Of a stretch of 23,953 nt of DNA, positions 17,101 through 22,628 are shown one piece after another. Where the stretch lies: positions 1 to 23,953 of the IMG/VR virus record IMGVR_UViG_3300025769_000837. One strand, 5' to 3'. This DNA comes from a virus. The position numbers and the translations under genes are program-made. How positions within the stretch are numbered: position 1 is the stretch's first letter; the number at the start of each line of letters is the position of its first letter. The notes beneath the pieces are model-generated. The model was not told the origin of the DNA. It did not search any database and saw only the letters and a program-made list of their open reading frames with translations.

Positions 17101-18367
17101 AGTAACACCAGAAGAAGAGCAGTTGCTGGCAGAGAACAGTCCGTACTGGACCAAAGGCAACACGCTTATGTTTTTAAGCAAGCTCAAGGACGGCGAGGCC
17201 GAATACGCTGACCTGTCCTACATGTTGCCCTATGAGTTTATGCTGGCCCCCGCCCGTGCGGCACTACAAGTGTATGGAGAGAAAGGCGAGGTTGGAGCCA
17301 ACGAAGCAGAACAGATCTTTGCTGCATCTTGGGAAGGGTTTAAGAAGTTTGCCGAACCGTTTGCGTCAGAAGCATTGGCAGCGGAGCGTGTGTTTGACGT
17401 CACTATGCGGGATGGTAAAACCCAGACTGGCGCAGAGATCTATGAGCCAGGTGAAATGTGGGGGGACAAACTTTCGAAGTCCTTGGTCCATGTAGCTGGC
17501 GCATTTATGCCAGGTATTATAGACCAGTTTACCACAGTCAAAGGCGGACAGTTTGTTCCTGGTCGTGCCACACGCGCAGTCACAGACATGCCGTCCAGAG
17601 AAGGCGACCCCTACACAGTAGCCGAAGAAGCAGGGACCATGATGATTGGTGTGCGTCCCATGAAGCTCAAGGTGGATCGGAGCCTTAGTTATGCTGGTGG
17701 AGAGTATTCTGCCAACCGCTCAAGTGCAGTGCAGATCTTTACAAAAGTTGCTGATGACAATGACGCGACAGAAGAAGACATCGTCAACGCGTATGTAAAA
17801 GCAAACGAAGCACGTCGTCGTCACCAAGCGGAACTACGGGACAAGATTGAAAAAGCCAAAGCCGCAGGAATGACCATTGGTCAAATCTATCAAGCATTTA
17901 AAAATACTGGCGTGTCGCAAAAAGAACTAACGCAGATTATGAACAACCGATACTCTCCAATTGAGGTCAGTCGAAGTTTAATTAGGGAAGTTAGCAACGA
18001 AGTTAACGTTAAACGTGAGAGCCGAATCTTAAAGAAACTACCTCGCACTGAAATACTTGAGGCAGCGAAAGCATTTAGAAACGCTCCAATTGTAGGGGAG
18101 CAGCAACCTGTTCCTACTGCACCTGCTTCTGGTGGGCTTTTCGATGATCTATTGCAAATGCCTTCACAACCACAGCCCACGGTCCCCGAACCACAGCCCA
18201 GCGAAACCTTTATCGGTCGTGCAGCAGGCTCGGTGATGGATACAGGGCGGGGGATCACACAAGGGTTGGTTGACCGTGCTCGTACCATAGCCCCAAGTTT
18301 GTTGGGCAGCGACCCAGTATCTCAGGCTGCTAACCAAGAGATCCTAAACCGCCGCGCAAATCAGTAG
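14177..18367 (+). CDS. Very large internal virion protein candidate (about 1396 aa)
   Basis: I place the start at the ATG at 14177. It follows the previous gene's stop by four bases, has aaaggg 10 bases upstream, and begins MAGLFDDLL. An in-frame ATG at 14144 would add 11 residues inside the previous gene and has a weaker upstream site. The motif GLFDDLL occurs at residues 3-9, 23-29 and 1320-1326, each beside Pro/Ser-rich linkers. The centre is mostly helical, with segments such as TVLNPLSQVRNFLSNTF (about residue 700) and RVPVVGNFMAFPAEIIRTSG (about residue 890). Size, position last in the structural cluster and helix-rich content resemble the largest ejected protein of T7-like phages (gp16), but the sequence has no recognisable transglycosylase motif at the N-terminus. 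Assignment is by context. Its last 7 bases overlap the convergent minus-strand gene. Confidence 0.65.
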   Translation: MAGLFDDLLQENNAPPPSAPSGGLFDDLLVEEAEEESDQTVVGSIGRGVPAGLVNIAQGISELGAAGLEAANIVDEGSQEAVTQAFENFKDATGLRPERTAGKVAEVITNYATPGLGVFSWVSKADKARKAIQAGAPLPKAKTWFGKSAVKFGEKAPKALTGTRVGRAALTTVGTGVADVLVSPSSMTTLADSWDAMPEFMRTEDEKGLTGKELTGVRLRNKLRLGLEGAGFNLGAEVALPVVGATIKGIGQVPGVPAMARGLSNAFDYMGNKILEAPVIGRVTKKYLTPNGLANSEVMTALRTAEGMTEGQEKIASDIVRDYDKAVRDLIKFQGVRGLFRSGRERIQRTYNDTFDYLTGEMAPADFRSAYGSKVTNAADRMRDQITNLSNTFRQSVEESNLPREEIDRIVGLFDQNQATYLRRVYEIQLNPDKFKGVVVRDLPQYNAALAQTEQAMRNRNMRIQNGINNGTIRPDDPQVELLVDDPRAAAELFIDQQFENAGVTLGQFSSDAPRALREEYARGKKAVENATRGNLFNLSSGMLKDRSSILDEAPLLQEMMGVVDNPKDAYLYTINNLSNTLAAQKLYSEVQRSLGKVDYQAAAPRLASGTYRPTIDGSTVPDDAVASLTGLGYVKAGDAVRAQDNAFGGSFGALSGDYVPAEVYNALTTPLRSSSSVQEALAVSLQLKGLSQMSKTVLNPLSQVRNFLSNTFVVGANGLLGRNMGIFESADVLLANAVDSPEQFKLLRAMANEGAIGQNIQINEMRRLLQEQTELGVSSRLNKLGNFVVESKAGAPVRFMQKTYQLGDDYWKVVGALGEKARYGAALRKAGVDIDNVSPQVQQALMDAGLVQRTRSIADTDFGDMLAIDLVKQTMPTYSMVPEAIKAIRRVPVVGNFMAFPAEIIRTSGNIVNRAVKEMGFKATPELIQALGEQQARALARQIRGIGAQRLTGYISMAGVAPIAMRDAAHSVLEVTPEEEQLLAENSPYWTKGNTLMFLSKLKDGEAEYADLSYMLPYEFMLAPARAALQVYGEKGEVGANEAEQIFAASWEGFKKFAEPFASEALAAERVFDVTMRDGKTQTGAEIYEPGEMWGDKLSKSLVHVAGAFMPGIIDQFTTVKGGQFVPGRATRAVTDMPSREGDPYTVAEEAGTMMIGVRPMKLKVDRSLSYAGGEYSANRSSAVQIFTKVADDNDATEEDIVNAYVKANEARRRHQAELRDKIEKAKAAGMTIGQIYQAFKNTGVSQKELTQIMNNRYSPIEVSRSLIREVSNEVNVKRESRILKKLPRTEILEAAKAFRNAPIVGEQQPVPTAPASGGLFDDLLQMPSQPQPTVPEPQPSETFIGRAAGSVMDTGRGITQGLVDRARTIAPSLLGSDPVSQAANQEILNRRANQ

Positions 18368-18570
18368 TCGGCTTCGATAAACACTCGCACACCATTGCCC
18401 CCGAACATTCTAACGAGTTCGTCGGCTGCGATTTCTGTTTCTTCCACGATCTCTTTGTCATTGGTCAGAGCAGCTAGGTTGATTGACATCCCGATAAACT
18501 CCATCAGTGCTTCTATCTGAGCAGGGTGCATTTCTCTAAGGCCAAGGCTTTTCATGTTTGGATCAATCAT
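18361..18570 (-). CDS. Small helical protein of unknown function, downstream of the polymerase
   Basis: I choose the ATG at 18570, which gives 69 residues starting MIDPNMKSLGLREMHPAQIE. GGGGAG lies seven bases upstream, and the ATG overlaps the polymerase stop codon as ATGA. A longer frame from 18585 would place this ribosome site inside the coding part. Residues 14-60 look like two acidic helices (AQIEALMEFIGMSINLAAL, then EIVEETEIAADELVRMF), ending in a short strand VRVFIEADY. The 3' end overlaps the convergent largest virion gene by 7 bases. No motif is recognised. As last gene of the replication operon it may be an accessory to replication, but this is only position-based. Confidence 0.65.
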   Translation of the reverse strand: MIDPNMKSLGLREMHPAQIEALMEFIGMSINLAALTNDKEIVEETEIAADELVRMFGGNGVRVFIEADY

Positions 18571-20468
18571 TCTATTTCTCCCCAATCTGGTTTGATGTCT
18601 ACGTCGATTTTAGAGGGAACCTTGAGTGGCACTCCTGTTTCCATGATCTCCTTAATCCTGTCCGCCTGCTCTTGGCTCTCTATGTTAAAGCATAACTCAT
18701 CATGAACCGTGAGCATAGGAGTAAGTCCCTCGTTGTAGCAATCAAGCATTGCTTTTTTTGTTTGGTCGGCTGCGGATCCTTGGATCAATCTGTTCAGCGC
18801 CTTGTATGTAAACGCCCGTTTGATCTGTTTGCCGTACTCCTTCTGTGCTTCGTCGTGAGGTAGGGGTTTGCCTACCCCGAAAGTGACAGGCTCCCAAAGC
18901 GGAAACCTGCACTTACGGCCCAGCAGAGTGCGTATCTGACCGTTCTCTGACGCCTGTTTGGTAGCCACGTCCGCAAGCTGCTTAACAAACGGAACCTTGT
19001 CCCGATGCTGACGGATCAAAGACTTCGCATCATCCGCTGGAATCCCAAGTTGGTCAGCTAGTTTTGCTACCCCCATGCCGTACATAATCCCAAGGTTTAC
19101 AGTCTTAGCTTGCTTCCGTGTAATGCCAGCAAGGTCCGCTACCATCTGGTGCAGGTCCACGTCCCCCGTGTTGAACTCCTCAACGATGTCATCAACCACA
19201 TGGTGCCTCATGTAATCAGGCATGGACGCCGCAAAGTGCACCAATAACCTCGGCTCTTGGCTCGAATAGTCAAACGATCCCCACTGGCATCCTTCGTTCG
19301 GCACAAACAAACCACGGATCATCTTCTTGATGTCAGGATCTCGCGCAGGAATTTGCTGGAGGTTTGGGTTCGAAGACGAAAACCGTCCTGTCACCGTGCC
19401 ACCTTCGTCCCGACGGGTAGAGTGGAGCTCCGTATGGATGCGTCCGTTGTGCTCGTGGCGCAGGATACTGTCGATAAACGTAGAGTCGGCCTTGTCGAAC
19501 TCGCGCAGCTTGACCAGTGCCTGACAGACTTTGGATGGGTGGTCGTTCAGAAACGATTTCGTAAAGGATGGCGCACCCTTCTCCGTGGTCTGGTATTCCA
19601 TACCCAGCTTGTCAAACATCTTCTGGATCGACGCCGATGCCCAGATGTCCACCTCCATGCCAGCCTCGCCTTCGATATACTTACGCAGCTTGGACGTCTG
19701 CTTACGAATCAGCTTCTTGTTTCGGTCAGCCTTGTCCAGATCGACACGCACCCCATTGCTCCGCATGTCCAACATACACGGAATCAAACCCGTCTCGATG
19801 TTCCAGATATGCCAGAGCTCCTGCTCTTCTAGCTGCACCTTCAGTGCGTCCCACAGTTTAAGCGTTGCCACGGCGTCCTGTTCTGCATAGGTCCCCACAT
19901 ACTTGGGCGGCAATAGATACATGCCAGACTTGGGATCCACGCCCCACTCTTTGGCTGCGGCTTGCAATAGCTTCTCGTCCTTACGCAACGCCACAAAGTC
20001 CCGAGCCATGGCATCAAGGCCAAAGGACCAACGGTTCTCGTCTACCAATGCGCCAGTAATCATGGTGTCGATAATCCGGCCCTTGATCTCTACGCCCTCG
20101 GCCCGTAGCCACCCCGCATCGTAGGTTGCGTTGTGCATGATCACGTTCATGTCCGGCACGGACAGTTGCTTCTTGATCCATTTGAGCGTGAACTTCGGAT
20201 CAAGGTTGTGTCCGTTCTCGTGCCGCATTGGGAAGTATCCTTTGTACTCCCCCGCTGCCACGGCTATGCCTATGATATGACCGTCTTTACGCGCCCATCC
20301 TGGTCCCAGTGTTTTGATGTTGGGATCGTATGTCTCAAGGTCCACAGCCACATCTTTGTAGCTGGTTAGATCCGGATAGTCCGGCGGGATATTCCAATCT
20401 ACATCTATCAAATCTAACTCTTGTTTGATCTGATGATGTAGGTCACTCCCGAATAGATTTTTCTGCAT
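18567..20468 (-). CDS. polA: Family A DNA polymerase with 3'-5' proofreading domain
   Basis: Replicates the phage DNA. Counting from the ATG at 20468 (MQKNLFG), which I prefer over a TTG at 20486, the protein has 633 residues and lacks the 5' nuclease domain of E. coli Pol I. Exonuclease motifs: Exo I D43-L-E45 (VAVDLETYD), Exo II N113-ATY-D117, Exo III Y194-AEQ-D198. Polymerase motifs: TGRFSSSNPNLQQIP at 360-374; motif A D400-YSSQ-E405-PR (E. coli has DYSQIELR); the O-helix R451-KQA-K455-TVN-L459-GIM-Y463-G; motif C H589-D590-E591. All metal and nucleotide-binding residues are intact, so the enzyme should be active. L459 occupies the position of E. coli Phe762. No DnaJ-like CxxCxGxG zinc motif is present. 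The start overlaps the upstream small gene by 26 bases and the stop overlaps the next ATG, so it is embedded in the replication operon. Confidence 0.95.
   Translation of the reverse strand: MQKNLFGSDLHHQIKQELDLIDVDWNIPPDYPDLTSYKDVAVDLETYDPNIKTLGPGWARKDGHIIGIAVAAGEYKGYFPMRHENGHNLDPKFTLKWIKKQLSVPDMNVIMHNATYDAGWLRAEGVEIKGRIIDTMITGALVDENRWSFGLDAMARDFVALRKDEKLLQAAAKEWGVDPKSGMYLLPPKYVGTYAEQDAVATLKLWDALKVQLEEQELWHIWNIETGLIPCMLDMRSNGVRVDLDKADRNKKLIRKQTSKLRKYIEGEAGMEVDIWASASIQKMFDKLGMEYQTTEKGAPSFTKSFLNDHPSKVCQALVKLREFDKADSTFIDSILRHEHNGRIHTELHSTRRDEGGTVTGRFSSSNPNLQQIPARDPDIKKMIRGLFVPNEGCQWGSFDYSSQEPRLLVHFAASMPDYMRHHVVDDIVEEFNTGDVDLHQMVADLAGITRKQAKTVNLGIMYGMGVAKLADQLGIPADDAKSLIRQHRDKVPFVKQLADVATKQASENGQIRTLLGRKCRFPLWEPVTFGVGKPLPHDEAQKEYGKQIKRAFTYKALNRLIQGSAADQTKKAMLDCYNEGLTPMLTVHDELCFNIESQEQADRIKEIMETGVPLKVPSKIDVDIKPDWGEIE
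18578..18583 (-). promoter_or_regulatory. Ribosome binding site for the small gene after the polymerase
   Basis: On the minus strand GGGGAG is followed by seven bases and then the ATG at 18570. It lies within the last codons of the polymerase gene, which is consistent with translational coupling. It decides between the start at 18570 and the longer frame from 18585. Confidence 0.6.
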
Positions 20469-20643
20469 GCTGTCGTCTGCTCTCAATGAATTTATCTTTG
20501 TTTCTTTCTACTTGCTGCCAACGCACATGGGCCGATAACTCTGCAAGTATGTGAACGAACTGACTCGGTTCGAACTTCGCTACTCTAACACCATCCTCGT
20601 ACACATTCATCCCATCGTCGGTAACTTTCCAAGTATACATCAT
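20443..20643 (-). CDS. Small unknown protein upstream of the polymerase (66 aa)
   Basis: I choose the ATG at 20643 (MMYTWKVTDDG), which has a strong GGGAGGAG site four bases upstream. A frame from 20685 would be longer but places the site inside the coding part. Residues 1-23 look like a beta hairpin (YTWKVTDDGMNVYEDGVRVA). Residues 24-66 are a charged helix (VHILAELSAHVRWQQVERN, then KFIESRRQHAEKSIRE). There is no cysteine, membrane segment or known motif. The start overlaps the previous stop (ATGA), and the 3' end overlaps the polymerase start by 26 bases. A polymerase or helicase accessory role is possible, but only context speaks for it. Confidence 0.65.
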   Translation of the reverse strand: MMYTWKVTDDGMNVYEDGVRVAKFEPSQFVHILAELSAHVRWQQVERNKDKFIESRRQHAEKSIRE

Positions 20644-20891
20644 TTTTCTCCTCCCAAGGCTGCATACCCACAGATGTCCACCCATCCGTCCATGTGATTA
20701 GACTTCATCAACCGCGAACATTTCATCAGGATCATGCATACTGCCACCTGTTCTCTCGTGATCTTCGTACCAAGGAACACGGACCATAGGTCTGCTATGT
20801 CTTGGAAGTTTTGTTTGGCGTCACCGTAGTCTTTGTTACGGTCCCCGTTGATAAGGTTCTCTGCCTGTTTGAGGATCTCATCTCGTTTCAT
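20640..20891 (-). CDS. DUF6378-type small protein (83 aa)
   Basis: An 83-residue all-helical protein. The pattern RDEILKQAENLINGDRNKDY, then GDAKQNFQDIADLW (residues 16-36), then VAVCMILMKCSRLM and MDGWVDICGYAAL (residues 49-79) matches what I recall of DUF6378. That family is common in phages of Proteobacteria, and its function is undefined. Conserved charged residues (GDR-x-x-x-YG, N, D, K-x-x-R and the final D-x-x-GY) are typical of a possible binding site. A MazG-like nucleotide-hydrolase role is conceivable because of helical E/D-rich motifs, but this is speculation. It overlaps the helicase stop and the next start by 4 bases each (ATGA), so it is translationally coupled in the replication operon. 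Confidence 0.75.
   Translation of the reverse strand: MKRDEILKQAENLINGDRNKDYGDAKQNFQDIADLWSVFLGTKITREQVAVCMILMKCSRLMKSNHMDGWVDICGYAALGGEK
20648..20655 (-). promoter_or_regulatory. Ribosome binding site for the 66-residue protein
   Basis: GGGAGGAG on the minus strand is followed by AAAA and then ATGATG. The first ATG (20643) overlaps the stop TGA of the upstream DUF6378-like gene. This near-perfect anti-Shine-Dalgarno match fixes the start and argues against the 20685 start. Confidence 0.65.
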
Positions 20892-22417
20892 ATCGTATAC
20901 CTGTAGTTATTGTTGCTCTGTAGAATGTAGAGATTGTGCCTTGCCCGTGTGACCGCAACGTAAAACGCACGGTGCTCATCGTCAGGGTAATCGCTCTCCA
21001 CACACGCCTTGGTTGACGCAAGGTAAACAACGCAGTTGTCATCCTCGCCTCCCTTCATCGCATGGAAGGTAGACAGTTTTATTCTGGGCTCTGACAGTAA
21101 ATCGTCACCCCGTCTTTCCATCGCATCGATGTAGTCTTGTTCGGCTCCGCCTACACGCATGACCTCATACGCACTCTGCTCTGGCCCAGCCAACAATCCA
21201 AATTCCTTTTGCAATCGATCCATGTTGAGCTCCGCATCAGGAGCCAACAGGTCCAGCATCTGTGTCGAACCGCGCTTGACCACTGCATTCTGTCCCTGCT
21301 TCGGGACCGACGAGTACAGGTCCTTGATCCTTTGCAGCCCCACAGATTTACCCGCACACAGGTCGTCCCATGTGTACAGGTTTGCCACGAGTTTCTCCGA
21401 CACACTGGGTCTGCCCTTCAAAGAATACTTGAAGCCCATCTCTTTGATCCGCTTTGCCAGGTCGTGAACGTACCCGTTGGTCCGAGCCATGATAGTCCAT
21501 GATCCCTCGTGCAGCGGTATCTCATCGAGGTACGTGACCCACTCAACCGTGCCTTCCTCTTCTCGGGGCTTAAACACTTTGATGTGCCGATCATCAATCC
21601 GCTTGGCAATATCCACGGCTAACCTATGCACAGATGCAGGGATCCTGTACGATTGCTCAAGCACCTCCACTTGGTTGGTGCATGTGTTAAACACATTAAC
21701 ATCCACGCCCGTCCAACGGTGGATGGCCTGATCGTCGTCGCCAGCAATAAAGACTTGGTCAGATGCGTCAGCGATTTTTGCCGCCATCTCCCACTGCAAC
21801 GGCGTGAAGTCTTGGGCCTCATCGATAAACAAATAGTCAAGGGCAGGGGGCTCCCCCACCTGTATATACTTGTCGATCATATCAACGTAGTCGTACTTGT
21901 TGACCGCACGTTTGTACTCTTCGATCTGTTCATGCAGTTGCACCAACTTGGGATAGAACAAACTACGGTCCGCCGTCTCGTTGAACTCCGTGTCCAAGTC
22001 CACCATCCGCAACCGTGCTCGGCCCACCATCTGTAGGTACACGGCCCCCGAACCTCCAATCGAAGGCAGGGACATACCGTCCTCAAGGCTATTGGTCAGC
22101 TTGCCCTCGAAGGTCAAACCCACCATCGCCCCGATGTTGTCGTAGTCTTCTTTGTTCAGAATGTCGGTAGGCTGTAACCCCAACCCACGGAATCCAAACG
22201 AGTGACTTGTCCGCATAAACGGAAAGTCTTTCGGCTCCAGTTGGAACTCGGCACACGCCCGTGTCACCATCTCCTCGATAGCCTTACGGGTAAACGAAAT
22301 CACCCCCACCCGTGACGGGTGCGCCCCTTGTGCCAGTGCCTCCTTGATCTCCTCAATCAAACGGTAGGTCTTGCCGCAACCTGGTGGACCCAGAATAAGT
22401 TTAGCCTTCGGGATCAT
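20888..22417 (-). CDS. UvrD-like superfamily 1 DNA helicase
   Basis: Unwinds duplex DNA with ATP, presumably ahead of the phage polymerase. All superfamily 1 motifs are present in order in 509 residues: Walker A G10-PPGCGKT17, motif Ia SFTRKAIEEM (41-50), motif II F197-I-DEAQD203, motif III GDDDQAIHRWTG (226-237), motif IV EQSYRIP (254-260), motif V LSTFHAMKGGEDD (448-460), and motif VI FYVAVTRAR (485-493). The protein is much shorter than UvrD, Rep or PcrA (about 670-730 residues), so the extra 1B/2B accessory domains are reduced, as often in phage versions. The start ATG at 22417 overlaps the AlpA-like gene by 17 bases, with agagg about 9 bases upstream. Phage helicases of this sort may act in replication or recombination; which one is not visible. 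Confidence 0.93.
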   Translation of the reverse strand: MIPKAKLILGPPGCGKTYRLIEEIKEALAQGAHPSRVGVISFTRKAIEEMVTRACAEFQLEPKDFPFMRTSHSFGFRGLGLQPTDILNKEDYDNIGAMVGLTFEGKLTNSLEDGMSLPSIGGSGAVYLQMVGRARLRMVDLDTEFNETADRSLFYPKLVQLHEQIEEYKRAVNKYDYVDMIDKYIQVGEPPALDYLFIDEAQDFTPLQWEMAAKIADASDQVFIAGDDDQAIHRWTGVDVNVFNTCTNQVEVLEQSYRIPASVHRLAVDIAKRIDDRHIKVFKPREEEGTVEWVTYLDEIPLHEGSWTIMARTNGYVHDLAKRIKEMGFKYSLKGRPSVSEKLVANLYTWDDLCAGKSVGLQRIKDLYSSVPKQGQNAVVKRGSTQMLDLLAPDAELNMDRLQKEFGLLAGPEQSAYEVMRVGGAEQDYIDAMERRGDDLLSEPRIKLSTFHAMKGGEDDNCVVYLASTKACVESDYPDDEHRAFYVAVTRARHNLYILQSNNNYRYTI

Positions 22418-22628
22418 AGTCTTTGCCTCTTGGTCTAGTGTTTACCCAGTCTTCGATCTCGGTCAAAACCCATCGGCTCGATGACCGTCTGTTGCTTTCG
22501 TCACCAAGAATAATAGGCTTGGGAAAACTGGTCGAGTTTTGCGCCAACTTGTAAACGTATGAACGCGATACCCCCAAGATATCCGCCACCTCTCCCACAC
22601 GCAGCAATCTGTTAGAATGGGATGTCAT
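22401..22628 (-). CDS. AlpA/excisionase-like helix-turn-helix DNA-binding protein (75 aa)
   Basis: A 75-residue protein whose residues 8-31 (LLRVGEVADILGVSRSYVYK, then LAQ) form the winged helix-turn-helix typical of AlpA-type and MerR/excisionase-like regulators. The wing and C-terminal helix (SSSRWVLTEIEDWVNTR) follow. It probably binds DNA as a regulator or an origin- or recombination-directing protein. The start has AAGGAG seven bases upstream. The gene overlaps the primase by 17 bases on one side and the helicase by 17 bases on the other, so it is a fixed part of the replication operon. No integrase is in the window, so an excisionase role has no contextual support here. A transcription or replication role is equally possible. 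Confidence 0.85.
   Translation of the reverse strand: MTSHSNRLLRVGEVADILGVSRSYVYKLAQNSTSFPKPIILGDESNRRSSSRWVLTEIEDWVNTRPRGKDYDPEG

Noticed and set aside
14177-18367. A lytic transglycosylase or protease domain in the largest virion protein
   Set aside because: I saw no catalytic Glu context (such as a SLT-type motif) or protease triad in the translated sequence.
18380-18440. Possible terminator stem near the convergent junction (cgaac...gttcg)
   Set aside because: The stem is only five pairs with a 10-base loop, there is no T-run, and it lies inside the 69-residue gene.
19257-19832. Plus-strand frame of 191 codons opposite the polymerase
   Set aside because: It lies fully inside the polymerase gene, whose motifs are all intact on the minus strand. 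The frame has no recognisable motif and lies against the local gene direction.
21626-22036. Plus-strand frame of 136 codons opposite the helicase
   Set aside because: It is a shadow of the helicase coding strand; all SF1 helicase motifs are on the minus strand.
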